From assembly GCF_900103845.1 (NCBI RefSeq), contig NZ_FNIJ01000004.1, forward strand, positions 352,567 to 416,566: a stretch of DNA of 64,000 nt. The letters run 5' to 3'. Under the pieces are notes generated by a model. It was not told the origin of the DNA. It was given only the letters and a program-made list of their open reading frames with translations, and made no database searches. A program made the position numbers and the translations under genes. This document shows, piece after piece, positions 44,100-54,870 of this stretch (positions are counted from its first letter, which is position 1; every line of letters starts with the position of its first letter). The stretch comes from Pseudomonas jinjuensis. GTDB lineage: Bacteria > Pseudomonadota > Gammaproteobacteria > Pseudomonadales > Pseudomonadaceae.

Positions 44100-45458
44100 A
44101 TGAATATTCTGATGAAAGGCACCACCCTCGGCATTTCCCTGCTGGCAGGCACCGCGCTCGCCGCCGTCTCCCCGGAACAGGCCGCCGAACTGGGCAAACG
44201 ACTCACCCCGATGGGCGCCGAGCGCGCCGGCAACGCCGACGGCAGCATCCCCGAATGGACCGGCGGCCTGGCGCCGAACGCCGGCAGCAAGGATGGCAAC
44301 GGCTTCCTGTCCAATCCCTACGCGGCGGAGAAGCCGCTGTTCGTCATCGATGCGAAGAACTTCGAGCAGTACAAGGACAAGCTGAGCCCCGGCCAGCAGG
44401 CCATGCTCAAGCGCTACCCCGACAGCTACCGCATCCCGGTCTATCCGAGCCATCGCAGCGTCGCCCTGCCCGACTCGGTCTACCGCTCCGTGCAGGCCAA
44501 CGCCGTCCACACGAAGCTGGTGGATGACGGCAACGGTCTGGCCGATTTCGACATGGCCTATCCGTTCCCGATTCCGCAGAACGGCCAGGAAGTCATGTGG
44601 AACCACACCACCCGCTACCGCGGCGGCAGCGTCAAGCGCGTGAGCGTGCAGGCCACGCCCGACAAGAGCGGCGGCTATACCCCGGTGTTCTTCCAGCTGC
44701 AGTTCACCTACCGCGACCAGCTCAAGGAATACGACCCGGCGAACCCGGGCAACGTGCTCTTCTACTACAAGGAGGCGGTCACCGGTCCCGCCCGCCTGGC
44801 CGGCGACGTACTGCTGGTCAACGAAACCATCAACCAGGTGACCGAGCCTCGCCAGGCGTGGATCTACAACGCCGGCCAGCGCCGCGTGCGACGCGCGCCG
44901 CAGGTGGCCTACGACGGCCCCTACCCGGCCTCCGAAGGCCAGCGCGTGGGCGACAACTTCGACATGTACAACGGCGCGCAGGATCGCTACGAGTGGAAGC
45001 TGCTGGGCAAGCGCGAGATGTACATCCCGTACAACGCCTTCACCCTCGACTCGCCCCGGGAGAAGTACGACGACGTGATCAAGGCCGGGCACATCAACTC
45101 CGACCTGACCCGCTACGAGCTGCACCGGGTCTGGGTGGTCGAGGCCAACCTCAAGCCGAGCTCCCGCCACATCTATACCAAGCGGGTCTACTTCATCGAC
45201 GAGGACTCCTGGCAGATCGCGCTGGCCGACCACTATGACGGCCAGGGCAACCTGTGGCGGGTGGCCGAGGGACACCTGGTGCCCTTCTACGACGTGAAGG
45301 TGCCCTGGCTGGCGGTGGAAACCCTGTACGACCTGCGCAACGGCCGCTACATCGCTTCCGGCATGCGCAACCAGGAAAAGAACGCCGTCGAGTTCGGCGT
45401 GAAGGCGGTCGCGGCGGACTTCACCCCGACCGCCCTGCGAAATGCCGGGGTGCGCTGA
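44100..45458 (+). CDS. DUF1329-family periplasmic protein
   Basis: 452 residues with a signal peptide ending near TALAA. It begins VSPEQAAELGKRLTPMGAERAGNADGSIPEWTGGL in pattern (parts: LTPMGAERAGNADGSIPEW), the DUF1329 hallmark, and is rich in YxxxxYP and aromatic repeats. A LolB/LolA-like fold has been proposed for the family, suggesting a shuttle for a hydrophobic compound between membranes. It follows the DUF1302 gene by 15 bases and is closed by a strong terminator at 45518. Confidence 0.88.
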   Translation: MNILMKGTTLGISLLAGTALAAVSPEQAAELGKRLTPMGAERAGNADGSIPEWTGGLAPNAGSKDGNGFLSNPYAAEKPLFVIDAKNFEQYKDKLSPGQQAMLKRYPDSYRIPVYPSHRSVALPDSVYRSVQANAVHTKLVDDGNGLADFDMAYPFPIPQNGQEVMWNHTTRYRGGSVKRVSVQATPDKSGGYTPVFFQLQFTYRDQLKEYDPANPGNVLFYYKEAVTGPARLAGDVLLVNETINQVTEPRQAWIYNAGQRRVRRAPQVAYDGPYPASEGQRVGDNFDMYNGAQDRYEWKLLGKREMYIPYNAFTLDSPREKYDDVIKAGHINSDLTRYELHRVWVVEANLKPSSRHIYTKRVYFIDEDSWQIALADHYDGQGNLWRVAEGHLVPFYDVKVPWLAVETLYDLRNGRYIASGMRNQEKNAVEFGVKAVAADFTPTALRNAGVR

Positions 45459-45517
45459 GCACCCCGCCCCGGGCAAGGGCGGGCTCCGCTCGCCCTCGCA
45501 CTCCTGACGCTGCTTTC

Positions 45518-45543
45518 GCAGCCACTTCGGTGGCTGCTTTTTT
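45518..45543 (+). terminator. Rho-independent terminator after the DUF1329 gene
   Basis: GCAGCCAC, a TTCG tetraloop, GTGGCTGC and then TTTTTT: a perfect eight-base stem with a T-run, 60 bases after the DUF1329 stop. Confidence 0.93.
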
Positions 45544-45636
45544 ATGCAGCGATGGTGGATGGAAGAGCGCCATCCACGGTGTTCCCGCCGTGTCCATCGT
45601 TTCCACGCTCCCACGTCCATTACGCCCACCGAAACT

Positions 45637-45723
45637 GTAGGAGCCAGCTTGCTGGCGATCCGAGGTATCACCGGCACCGCTGTGCACAGGCAAACCATTG
45701 ATCGCCAGCAAGCTGGCTCCTAC
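45637..45723. repeat. REP-type inverted pair (REPIN-like)
   Basis: GTAGGAGCCAGCTTGCTGGC at the left end and its reverse complement at the right end form a 24-base inverted repeat around a 39-base spacer. The GTAGGAGC...GCTCCTAC ends are those of Pseudomonas REP elements. Confidence 0.8.
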
Positions 45724-45841
45724 GAAAAAACAGAACCGCAGGACACGCTCCATCGATCCACCATGAGCGCGCATAACGCGCCAGCGTTATCCGCCATTGG
45801 CGCAACCATGACAGCGACCGAGCCCAGCGAGGCACGACCGA

Positions 45842-47641
<1,800 letters not shown>

Positions 47642-47659
47642 GACCGAGGGTGACGCCTA

Positions 47660-47784
47660 GTCCTTGCTCGCGAACCCCAGCCCGCCCTGGCGCGGGATTG
47701 ACGCCGCCCCCTATCTCCAGCTCTCGCCGGACCGAGACACCGAAACCACCGGTGGACACGGTTCGCGAGCAAGCTCGCTCCTAC
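47660..47784. repeat. Degenerate REP-type pair
   Basis: The right half reads GGTTCGCGAGCAAGCTCGC followed by TCCTAC, a standard Pseudomonas REP end; the left half has the matching TTGCTCGCGAACC near 47663. It sits between the activator gene and the promoter of the next operon. Confidence 0.75.
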
Positions 47785-47943
47785 TAAAAGCCGCACCTGC
47801 AAAAAGTCTCAGCACGCCATCCCCCTTCCAACCGCCTTTTTCACCAAAACCACCATTCCACCCCAAGCACGAATCCTCGATCCACCCTTCGATAAAAATA
47901 ATTACCTTACAAATCAATAACTAACAGAAAAACACCCGCTCCC

Positions 47944-47958
47944 TGGCACGCCCATTGC
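47944..47958 (+). promoter_or_regulatory. Sigma-54 (-24/-12) promoter
   Basis: TGGCACGCCCATTGC is an exact match to TGGCACRN4TTGC, 102 bases before the first ring-cleavage gene. It differs from the promoter at 42035 at two positions, so both are probably driven by the same activator. Confidence 0.88.
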
Positions 47959-48059
47959 GCTTCTACCCCCAGATGCCGCCGGCATCGAATTTTTCTTCAA
48001 CAACAAGAAATCCGGCAGCCGCCTCGATGGCGCGCACGGCCGGAACGGAGAACAAGGAC

Positions 48060-48962
48060 ATGGCCGAGATATCCAATCTCGCATACGTGGTTTTCAATGC
48101 CAGCGACCTCGACGCCTGGGAAGCCTTCGCCACCGGCATCCTCGGCTTGCAGACCGGCAGCCGCACCCCGGAAGCGCTGCACCTGCGCATGGATCAGCGC
48201 GAGCAGCGGGTGATCCTCGAACGTGGCGCAGCGGACGATCTTGCCGCCCTCGGCTGGGAATTCGACAGCCACGGCGAACTGGCCGCCTACGTGGCCGACC
48301 TGCGCGCGAAGGACGTGGACGTGATCGAAGCCGGCGCCGACCTGCGCCGGGCGCGCAAGGTCGAGCAGCTGTACTTCTGCCTCGATCCGATCGGCCTGCG
48401 CCACGAATTCAGCTACGGCCCGCAGCAGGCGCCGCTGGCGAAGCCGTTCCATTCGCCGCTGCTGGTCGGCGGCGGCTTCCAGACCGGCGACCTCGGCGTC
48501 GGCCACGCCTTCGTCGTCGCCGTCGATGCCGAGGAATCGGTGCGCTTCTACACCGAGAAGCTCGGCCTGCGCATCTCCGACTATATCCGCGATTCGCACT
48601 CCATCCCCGGGCTGGCCATCGACGGCGTGTTCATGCACACCCGCACCGGCCGCCACCACTCCCTCGCCACCGCGGCCATCCCGTCGGCGAAGAAGATCAA
48701 CCACCTGATGATCGAGGTGCAGTCGCTGGACGACGTCGGCCTGGCCTTCGACCGCGTCCGCGCCGCCCAGGTGCCGGTGATCATGGAGATCGGCCACCAC
48801 CCGAACGACCGCATGCTGTCGTTCTACGTCGCCACGCCGTCCGGCTTCGGCATCGAGTACGGCTGGGGCGGCGTGGTCATCGACGACGCCAACTGGACCG
48901 TCCGCAACTACAGCCAGCTCAGCGACTGGGGCCATCGTTTCTCCGCGCCGCCGGTGCAGTGA
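48060..48962 (+). CDS. Type I extradiol dioxygenase (two-domain VOC fold)
   Basis: 300 residues, two glyoxalase-like repeats as in BphC and HsaC. Iron ligands: His in GVGHAFVVA (about 150), His in INHLMIEV (about 218) and Glu in GFGIEYGW (about 269). It would open a catechol-type ring next to the hydroxyls. It starts the operon that continues with a C-C hydrolase, so its product is a vinylogous dienoate as in the biphenyl or steroid A-ring pathway. ATG 48060 has AAGGAC before it; the longer frame to 47955 runs over the promoter. Confidence 0.9.
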   Translation: MAEISNLAYVVFNASDLDAWEAFATGILGLQTGSRTPEALHLRMDQREQRVILERGAADDLAALGWEFDSHGELAAYVADLRAKDVDVIEAGADLRRARKVEQLYFCLDPIGLRHEFSYGPQQAPLAKPFHSPLLVGGGFQTGDLGVGHAFVVAVDAEESVRFYTEKLGLRISDYIRDSHSIPGLAIDGVFMHTRTGRHHSLATAAIPSAKKINHLMIEVQSLDDVGLAFDRVRAAQVPVIMEIGHHPNDRMLSFYVATPSGFGIEYGWGGVVIDDANWTVRNYSQLSDWGHRFSAPPVQ

Positions 48963-49001
48963 AGCAGCCCCCCTTCCCCCATCTTCAGAGGAGTTATCGA
49001 C

Positions 49002-49883
49002 ATGAGCCTGTGGCTTGATTTTCTCGGTGCGGAAATCCGCTATATCGAAACCCCGACCTTCGGCAGCATCCGCATCGCCGAGGCCGGCAAGGGCAACCCC
49101 GAGGCGCTGATGCTGATGCACGGCATCGGCGGGCACATCGAGGCCTATGCGAAGAACGTCGTCGCCCTGGCCGACAGCTTCCACGTGGTCGCCCTGGACT
49201 TCGTCGGCCATGGCCTGTCGGCCAAGCGCACCGACGTCGACTACATCCCCTCGACCTACGCCGCGCTGCTCGGCGAAGTCATGGACGTGCTCGGCATCGC
49301 CAGCGCCCACATCTCCGGCGAGTCCCTCGGCGGCTGGGTCGCCGGGCTGTTCGCCGCGCGCAACCCGCAGCGGGTCAGGCGCCTGGTGCTGAACACCGCC
49401 GGCGGCATCCCGGTGGTCAGCGAGAAGGGCCAGCAGGACCTGCGCGACCTCGACGAGCTGAACAAGAGGAACTTCGGCAAGGCGCCCAGCGTGGAGTCGG
49501 TGCGCCAGCGCATGCAGTGGCTGATGCACGAGTCCAACTGGCACCTTCTCGACGACGAGCTGATCGGCAGCCGCCTGGTCCTGTACACCCGCCCGGACTT
49601 CCAGAAATCCGCGCCGCTGATGTTCGGCATGCTCGAACGCGTCGACGAACTGGTGCAGCGCGGCGAGATGCTGCCGGTGGAACAGCTGCAGTGCGACACC
49701 CTGTTCCTCTGGACCCGCCACAACCCCATCCACGACCTGCCCGCCGCCGAGGCCGCCTGCGCACGCAATCCAAAGGCGCGCCTGTACGTGATGCAGGCCG
49801 AGGCCGCGCACTGGCCGCAGTACGAGGCGCCGGAGGAATTCAACCGGGTGATGCGCAGCTTCCTGCGCACGGGCGAGGTGTGA
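49002..49883 (+). CDS. Alpha/beta hydrolase, C-C bond (meta-cleavage product) hydrolase
   Basis: 293 residues. Catalytic Ser in SGESLGGWVAG, Asp near LWTRHNPIHDLP, His in AEAAHWPQYE, and an oxyanion motif HGIGGH near residue 40. It resembles BphD, MhpC and HsaD, which cut the ring-opened product into 2-hydroxypenta-2,4-dienoate and an acid. The downstream hydratase, aldolase and acetaldehyde dehydrogenase take up the first product, which supports this role. Confidence 0.9.
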   Translation: MSLWLDFLGAEIRYIETPTFGSIRIAEAGKGNPEALMLMHGIGGHIEAYAKNVVALADSFHVVALDFVGHGLSAKRTDVDYIPSTYAALLGEVMDVLGIASAHISGESLGGWVAGLFAARNPQRVRRLVLNTAGGIPVVSEKGQQDLRDLDELNKRNFGKAPSVESVRQRMQWLMHESNWHLLDDELIGSRLVLYTRPDFQKSAPLMFGMLERVDELVQRGEMLPVEQLQCDTLFLWTRHNPIHDLPAAEAACARNPKARLYVMQAEAAHWPQYEAPEEFNRVMRSFLRTGEV

Positions 49884-49884
49884 G

Positions 49885-50433
49885 ATGGGCAGCCTGGCGC
49901 TGAAGAACCCGGCCGCGATGCCGGACGACCCGCCGCTGGATGCCCACGCCTTCCGCAGCGGCATGCGCCGCCTGGCCGGCGCGGTGTGCGTCCTGACCCT
50001 GCGCAAGGGCGAGCTGCGCGCCGGGCTGACCGCCACGGCGGTGGTCTCGGTCTCAGCGGAACCGCCGCGCCTGCTGGTGTGCATCAACCGCAACGTCTTC
50101 GCCCACCGCCTGCTGGAGGTTGGCACGGCGCTGTGCGTGAACGTCCTGCACGAGGACAACCTGCAGGTGGCCAGGAGCTTCGCCGGGATGCTCGAAGGCG
50201 TCGACGGCGAGCAGCGCTTCAGGCACGGCGCCTGGCGTGACGCCGGGGACGGCGGCGCGCCGCTGCTGGAAGACGCCCTCGCCGCCTTCCAGTGCCAGGT
50301 GGTCGAGCTGATCGACGCCTCCAGCCACAGCATGGTGCTCTGCGAAGTGCGCCAGGTGCACCTGCCGTCCCACGCCGACGCCGATCCGCTGCTGTATTTC
50401 GATGGCCGCTTCGCCGCCCTCGACGCACTCTGA
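49885..50433 (+). CDS. NADH:flavin reductase, small component of a two-component monooxygenase
   Basis: 182 residues of the flavin-reductase-like FMN-binding split barrel: FRSGMRRLAGAVCVLTLR at the N-terminus, GLTATAVVSVSAEPPRLLVCIN (parts: TATAVVSVSAEPPRLLVCIN) in the middle and a YFDGRF end. It would supply reduced flavin to the monooxygenase encoded next. It starts two bases after the hydrolase stop, with a GAGGTG site inside the hydrolase end. Confidence 0.88.
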   Translation: MGSLALKNPAAMPDDPPLDAHAFRSGMRRLAGAVCVLTLRKGELRAGLTATAVVSVSAEPPRLLVCINRNVFAHRLLEVGTALCVNVLHEDNLQVARSFAGMLEGVDGEQRFRHGAWRDAGDGGAPLLEDALAAFQCQVVELIDASSHSMVLCEVRQVHLPSHADADPLLYFDGRFAALDAL

Positions 50434-50456
50434 ACAACGACCAGGAGAACAACAAT

Positions 50457-51656
50457 ATGGGTCAGATCGAACACGTCATCGCCATCCCCAGCGCGGAAGA
50501 ACTGATCGCCCGCGCCCAGGCCATGATCCCGGCGCTGCGCGAGCAGGCCGAGGCGGTGGAAGAGGCGCGCAGTGTGCCCGCCGCGACCATCCAGGCGTTC
50601 AAGGACGCCGGCTTCTTCCGCATCCTGCAACCGACCCGCTGGGGCGGCTATGCGATGTCCCCCGAGGTGTTCTACCGGGTGCTGATGGAACTCGGCCGCG
50701 GCTGCCCGTCCAGCGCCTGGAACCTGATGATCCTCGGCATCCACCAGTGGGAGTTCGGCAAGTTCGACCAGCGCGCCGGCGACGAGGTCTGGGGCGCCGA
50801 CCCGGACATCCTGGTGGCCTCCTCCTACGCGCCCTGCGCCAAGGTCAGGAAGGTCGAGGGCGGCTGGATGATCTCCGGCCAGTGGCCGACCTCCAGCGGC
50901 TCCGAGCACGCCGTCGGCGGCGCCTTCCTCGGCGGCCGGGTGCTCGACGAGCAGGGCAACATCGTCGACGTGCGCGCCTTCCTGGTGCGCCGCGAGGACT
51001 ACGAGCTGATCGACGACTGGTACGCGGTGGGCCTGGCCGGCACCGGCAGCCGTTCGCTGCGCCTGCTCGGCGAGACCTTCGTGCCCGCGCACCGCTCGCA
51101 CAGCATCGTCGAGTACAAGCTGGGCGATACCGTGGCGAGCTACCGCCTGCCGTTCAACCAGATCTTCTACGGCTCGGTCTCCGCGGTGATCATCGGCTTC
51201 GCCAACGGCATGGTCGACCTGTTCGTCGAGCACATGGTGCCGCGGCAGAACGTGTTCGTGACCGGCTCGCCGGCGCAGAACCCCTTCGTCCAGGAAAAGC
51301 TCGGCAACGCCGTGCTGCTGATCCGCTCGGCGCGGGCGCGGGTGCTGCAGTGCATCCAGGAATCCATGGGCTATGCCGAGCGCGGCCAGCTGGTGCCGCT
51401 GGACCAGCGCGTGCACTACTTCCTCGACAACCAGGCCGTGGCCCGCGACTGCTTCAGCGCGGCGCACATGATCTTCAAGAAGAGCAGCGCCCGCGGCGTG
51501 TTCCTCAGGAACCCGCTGCAGCGCCAGCTGCGCGCCCTGCTGGTGGCGGCCAACCACATCACCCAGAACGAGGACGACACCTCGGCCATGCTCGGCGGCT
51601 TCCTGCTCGGCCAGGGCGTCCCGCCGGGTGTCTTCGAGCTGCCACAGCTCCAGTGA
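50457..51656 (+). CDS. Flavin-dependent monooxygenase, acyl-CoA-dehydrogenase fold (HsaA-like)
   Basis: 399 residues with the acyl-CoA dehydrogenase fold used by two-component phenol hydroxylases such as HsaA. N-terminal helices (ARAQAMIPALREQAEAVEEAR), middle barrel (WMISGQWPTSSGSEHA) and C-terminal helical bundle are all present. It would ortho-hydroxylate a phenol with reduced flavin from the preceding reductase, giving the catechol for the extradiol dioxygenase. A second gene of the same family lies at 54871. Confidence 0.88.
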   Translation: MGQIEHVIAIPSAEELIARAQAMIPALREQAEAVEEARSVPAATIQAFKDAGFFRILQPTRWGGYAMSPEVFYRVLMELGRGCPSSAWNLMILGIHQWEFGKFDQRAGDEVWGADPDILVASSYAPCAKVRKVEGGWMISGQWPTSSGSEHAVGGAFLGGRVLDEQGNIVDVRAFLVRREDYELIDDWYAVGLAGTGSRSLRLLGETFVPAHRSHSIVEYKLGDTVASYRLPFNQIFYGSVSAVIIGFANGMVDLFVEHMVPRQNVFVTGSPAQNPFVQEKLGNAVLLIRSARARVLQCIQESMGYAERGQLVPLDQRVHYFLDNQAVARDCFSAAHMIFKKSSARGVFLRNPLQRQLRALLVAANHITQNEDDTSAMLGGFLLGQGVPPGVFELPQLQ

Positions 51657-51717
51657 ACCCCGGCGCCGCCGGCCGCCACGCGCTGGCCGGCGTGTTTCCC
51701 ATTGCAGAGAAGCAACG

Positions 51718-52500
51718 ATGAACGATTCGGAAATCCTCAAGGCCGGCCAGGCGCTGCATGAAGCCTGGCAATCCCGGCGCACCATCGAGCCGCTGACCAC
51801 GACCCATGCGGCGCTGTCGATCGAGGACGCCTACCGCATCCAGCAGGCCTTCGTCGACCTGCGCCTGGAGGCCGGCGAACGCGTGGTCGGCAAGAAGATC
51901 GGCGTCACCAGCCGTCCGGTCATGGAGATGCTCGAGGTATACCAGCCCGACTTCGGCTACCTGCTCGACGGCATGTGCCTGCCGTCGCACACGCCCGTCG
52001 CCCTCGACAGCCTGATCCAGCCCAAGGCCGAAGGCGAACTGGCCTTCGTGCTGAAGAAGGACCTGATCGGCCCGGGCGTCAGCAATGCCGACGTGCTGGC
52101 CGCCACCGAAGGCGTGATGGCCTGCTTCGAGATCGTCGACTCGCGCATCCGCGACTGGAAGATCGCCATCCAGGACACCGTCGCCGACAACGCCTCCTGC
52201 GGGGTCTTCGTGCTCGGCGACCGGCTGGTCGATCCGCGCCAGCTGGACCTCGGCCTGTGCGGCATGGTGCTGGAGAAGAACGGCGAAGTGGCGGTCACCG
52301 GCGCCGGCGCCGCGGCGCTGGGCAACCCGGTCAACGCGGTGGCCTGGCTGGCCAACACCCTGGGCCGCTTCGGCATCCCGCTGAAGGCCGGCGAAGTGAT
52401 CCTCTCCGGCGCCCTCGGCGCGATGGTTCCGCTGAGCCGCGGCGACTTCCTGCGCGTGAGCATCGGCGGCGTCGGCCAGTGCTCGGTACGTTTCGACTGA
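51718..52500 (+). CDS. mhpD: 2-Hydroxypenta-2,4-dienoate hydratase
   Basis: 260 residues, FAH-like fold of MhpD/Bph[19 protein letters not shown] near residue 58, [14 protein letters not shown] with metal Glu residues near 105, FEIVDSRI and [13 protein letters not shown] near the end. It hydrates the dienoate to 4-hydroxy-2-oxovalerate. The ATG at 51718 follows an AGAGAAG site; the longer frame overlaps the monooxygenase gene. Confidence 0.92.
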   Translation: MNDSEILKAGQALHEAWQSRRTIEPLTTTHAALSIEDAYRIQQAFVDLRLEAGERVVGKKIGVTSRPVMEMLEVYQPDFGYLLDGMCLPSHTPVALDSLIQPKAEGELAFVLKKDLIGPGVSNADVLAATEGVMACFEIVDSRIRDWKIAIQDTVADNASCGVFVLGDRLVDPRQLDLGLCGMVLEKNGEVAVTGAGAAALGNPVNAVAWLANTLGRFGIPLKAGEVILSGALGAMVPLSRGDFLRVSIGGVGQCSVRFD

Positions 52501-52528
52501 CGGCCGCGGCCGTCCCAAGGATTCGACA

Positions 52529-53455
52529 ATGCAAAAGATCAAGTGCGCGCTGATCGGGCCGGGCAACATCGGCACCGACCTGCTCTACAAACTCAAGCGC
52601 AGCGACCTGCTGGAGCCGGTCTGGATGGTCGGCATCGACGCCGCCTCCGAGGGCCTGGTGCGGGCCCGCGAGCTGGGCCTGAAGACCACCGCCGACGGCG
52701 TCGACGGGCTGCTGCCGCACGTCGCGGCGGACGACATCCGCATCGCCTTCGACGCCACCTCGGCCTACGTGCATGCCGAGAACAGCCGCAAGCTGAACGC
52801 CGCCGGGGTGCTGATGATCGACCTCACCCCGGCCGCCATCGGGCCCTTCTGCGTGCCGCCGGTCAACCTCGGCGAGCAGGTCGGGCGCGGCGCGATGAAC
52901 GTCAACATGGTCACCTGCGGCGGCCAGGCGACCATCCCCATGGTCGCGGCGGTCTCGCGGGTGCAGCCGGTGCGCTACGCCGAGATCGTCGCCACGGTCG
53001 CCAGCAAGTCCGTCGGCCCGGGCACGCGCAAGAACATCGACGAGTTCACCCGCACCACCGCCGCCGCCATCGAGCAGGTCGGCGGCGCCCGGCAGGGCAA
53101 GGCGATCATCATCATCAACCCCGCCGAACCGCCGCTGATCATGCGCGACACCGTGCACTGCCTGACCGAAGGCGAACCCGACCAGGCCGCCATCGCCGCC
53201 TCGATCGAGGCGATGATCGGCGAGGTGCGGCAGTACGTGCCCGGCTACCGGCTGGTCAACGGCCCGGTGTTCGACGGCAACCGCGTCTCGATCTACCTGG
53301 AAGTCGCCGGGCTCGGCGACTACCTGCCCACCTACGCCGGCAACCTCGACATCATGACCGCCGCCGCCGCGCGCACCGCCGAGCTGTTCGCCGAGGCGAT
53401 CCGCGCCGGCCGCCTCACCCCCGCCAGCATCCGCGAAGGGAGCCAGCCCGCATGA
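52529..53455 (+). CDS. mhpF: Acetaldehyde dehydrogenase (acetylating)
   Basis: 308 residues. Rossmann loop [14 protein letters not shown] at the N-terminus and the catalytic Cys in [15 protein letters not shown] near residue 130. It converts acetaldehyde and CoA to acetyl-CoA, channelled from the aldolase with which it forms a complex. Its stop overlaps the aldolase start (ATGA), as in most such pairs. Confidence 0.94.
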   Translation: MQKIKCALIGPGNIGTDLLYKLKRSDLLEPVWMVGIDAASEGLVRARELGLKTTADGVDGLLPHVAADDIRIAFDATSAYVHAENSRKLNAAGVLMIDLTPAAIGPFCVPPVNLGEQVGRGAMNVNMVTCGGQATIPMVAAVSRVQPVRYAEIVATVASKSVGPGTRKNIDEFTRTTAAAIEQVGGARQGKAIIIINPAEPPLIMRDTVHCLTEGEPDQAAIAASIEAMIGEVRQYVPGYRLVNGPVFDGNRVSIYLEVAGLGDYLPTYAGNLDIMTAAAARTAELFAEAIRAGRLTPASIREGSQPA

Positions 53456-54471
53456 ATCTTTCCGGAACAAGCATCCTGCTCCACGACATGACCCTGCGCG
53501 ACGGCATGCATCCCAAGCGCCACCAGATGAGCCTCGAACAGATGCGCAGCATCGCCCGGGGCCTGGACGCGGCCGGCGTGCCGCTGATCGAGGTGACCCA
53601 CGGCGACGGCCTGGGCGGCAGCTCGGTGAACTACGGCTTCCCGGCGCACAGCGACGAGGAATACCTGCAGGCGGTGGTGCCGCTGATGAAGCAGGCCAAG
53701 GTCTCGGCGCTGCTGCTGCCCGGCATCGGCACCGTCGACCACCTGCGCATGGCCCACGCCAACGGCGTGGGCTGCATCCGCGTCGCCACCCACTGCACCG
53801 AGGCGGACGTCTCCGAGCAGCACATCGGCATGGCCAGGAAGCTCGGCCTGGATACCGTCGGCTTCCTGATGATGGCGCACATGAACAGCCCCGAGGGCCT
53901 GGCGCAGCAGGCGCGCCTGATGGAGAGCTACGGCGCCAACTGCATCTACGTCACCGACTCGGCGGGCCATCTGCTGCCGGACACCGTGAAGGCGCGCATC
54001 GGCGCGGTGCGCGAAGCGCTGGACAGCGGCACCGAGGTCGGCTTCCACGGCCATCACAACCTGGCCATGGGCGTGGCCAACTCCATCGCCGCGATCGAGG
54101 CCGGCGCCACCCGCATCGACGCCGCCGCCGCCGGGCTGGGCGCCGGCGCCGGCAACACGCCGCTGGAAGTACTGGTGGCGGTGTGCTCGCTGATGGGCAT
54201 CGAGACCGGCGTCGATGTGTTCCGCATCCAGGACGTCGCCGAGGACCTGGTGGTGCCGATCATGGACTTCCCGATCCGCATCGACCGCGATGCCCTGACG
54301 CTGGGCTATGCCGGGGTGTACGGCTCGTTCCTGCTGTTCGCCCGCCGCGCCGCGGAGAAATACGGCGTCCCGGCCCGCGAGATCCTCGTCGAGATGGGCC
54401 GCCGCGGCATGGTCGGTGGGCAGGAGGACATGATCGAGGACACCGCCCTTACCCTGGCGCGGGGGCGATAG
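53452..54471 (+). CDS. mhpE: 4-Hydroxy-2-oxovalerate aldolase
   Basis: 339 residues, DmpG/MhpE length. N-terminal [15 protein letters not shown] carries the metal Asp and catalytic Arg, [15 protein letters not shown] the metal His pair, and a C-terminal communication domain follows for contact with the acetaldehyde dehydrogenase. It splits 4-hydroxy-2-oxovalerate to pyruvate and acetaldehyde. Last gene of the first ring-cleavage operon. Confidence 0.94.
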   Translation: MNLSGTSILLHDMTLRDGMHPKRHQMSLEQMRSIARGLDAAGVPLIEVTHGDGLGGSSVNYGFPAHSDEEYLQAVVPLMKQAKVSALLLPGIGTVDHLRMAHANGVGCIRVATHCTEADVSEQHIGMARKLGLDTVGFLMMAHMNSPEGLAQQARLMESYGANCIYVTDSAGHLLPDTVKARIGAVREALDSGTEVGFHGHHNLAMGVANSIAAIEAGATRIDAAAAGLGAGAGNTPLEVLVAVCSLMGIETGVDVFRIQDVAEDLVVPIMDFPIRIDRDALTLGYAGVYGSFLLFARRAAEKYGVPAREILVEMGRRGMVGGQEDMIEDTALTLARGR

Positions 54472-54490
54472 GGATTCGCGGCGGCCCATC

Positions 54491-54522
54491 GGTGGATGAC
54501 GCTGGCGCGTCATTCACCCTAC
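54491..54522. repeat. REP-like palindrome
   Basis: GGTGGATGACGC and GCGTCATTCACC (one mismatch) around TGGC, with CTAC beyond. Parts of the same family appear near 45550-45600, 45741-45770 and 54609. Confidence 0.65.
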
Positions 54523-54544
54523 GGAAACTCCGGCGCTGGGCGTT

Positions 54545-54577
54545 CCCTCACCCTCCGGGAGAGGGCTGGGGTGAGGG
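54545..54577 (+). terminator. Hairpin after the aldolase gene
   Basis: CCCTCACC and GGTGAGGG form an eight-base stem around a GC-rich loop, 74 bases after the aldolase stop. There is no T-run, so it may be a repeat rather than a terminator. Confidence 0.4.
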
Positions 54578-54608
54578 GACCGGTCGACAGCGGGCGATCC
54601 CTTGGCCC

Positions 54609-54640
54609 GTAGGGTGGATCACGCTCCACCGATCCACCAT
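54609..54640. repeat. REP-like palindrome
   Basis: GTAGGGTGGATC and GATCCACCATGG flank a ten-base loop; GGTGGATC/GATCCACC is a perfect eight-base inverted repeat of the same family as the element at 54491. Confidence 0.65.
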
Positions 54641-54752
54641 GGCCGCGCACGCGGCCCCGCAATGGAGGATGGAAAACCCCCCATCCACCCCACCCCTGAC
54701 CCACCCTGCGGAATGGACTGACGGGACGGCCGCATATCGCCCGATTTTATTT

Positions 54753-54785
54753 TTTGAAAATATTTCAAATATGATGATAGTATCA
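54753..54785. promoter_or_regulatory. Two adjacent palindromes in an AT-rich promoter
   Basis: TTTGAAA-ATA-TTTCAAA (54753-54769) and TGATA-G-TATCA (54775-54785) are both perfect inverted repeats. They lie 86-118 bases before the second monooxygenase start in a locally AT-rich segment, and are candidate operators, perhaps for the TetR regulator at the far end of this operon. Confidence 0.5.
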
Positions 54786-54870
54786 AAACAAGCCTCCTCA
54801 TCGGGCCCCACGCAGCCCTGGGGAGGTGCAGAAACGCCTTGAGAACAATCAACAAGACGAAGGTATTCCC

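Larger units (their letters stand above)
45459..45841. other. Terminator, REP palindromes and repeat DNA before the sigma-54 activator gene
   Basis: 383 noncoding bases: the DUF1329 terminator, then a REP-type inverted pair at 45637-45723, flanked on both sides by fragments (GGTGGATGG, CGATCCACCATG) of another repeat family seen again near 54490-54640. No gene is supported here. Confidence 0.6.
47642..48059. other. Regulatory region of the first ring-cleavage operon
   Basis: 418 noncoding bases. Left part: a degenerate REP pair (47660-47784). Middle: an AT-rich stretch (about 47880-47925) suited to IHF-type bending. Right part: a sigma-54 promoter at 47944 and about 100 bases of leader. The upstream activator sites of an XylR-type regulator should lie between 47785 and 47900, but I could not identify them. 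Confidence 0.6.
54472..54870. other. Repeat-rich spacer and promoter between the two ring-cleavage operons
   Basis: 399 noncoding bases. It contains a palindrome (54491-54522), a CCCTCACC/GGTGAGGG hairpin (54545-54577), another palindrome (54609-54640), a C-rich tract, then an AT-rich promoter region with two palindromes (54753-54785) shortly before the monooxygenase start. I see no gene. Confidence 0.6.

Noticed and set aside
42108..45698. 1196-residue minus-strand ORF
   Set aside because: It runs antisense to the DUF1302 and DUF1329 genes, which have signal peptides and family motifs; no start or domain supports the antisense reading.
47997..51800. 1267-residue minus-strand ORF
   Set aside because: It is antisense to four genes of a coherent ring-cleavage operon and has no recognisable domain.
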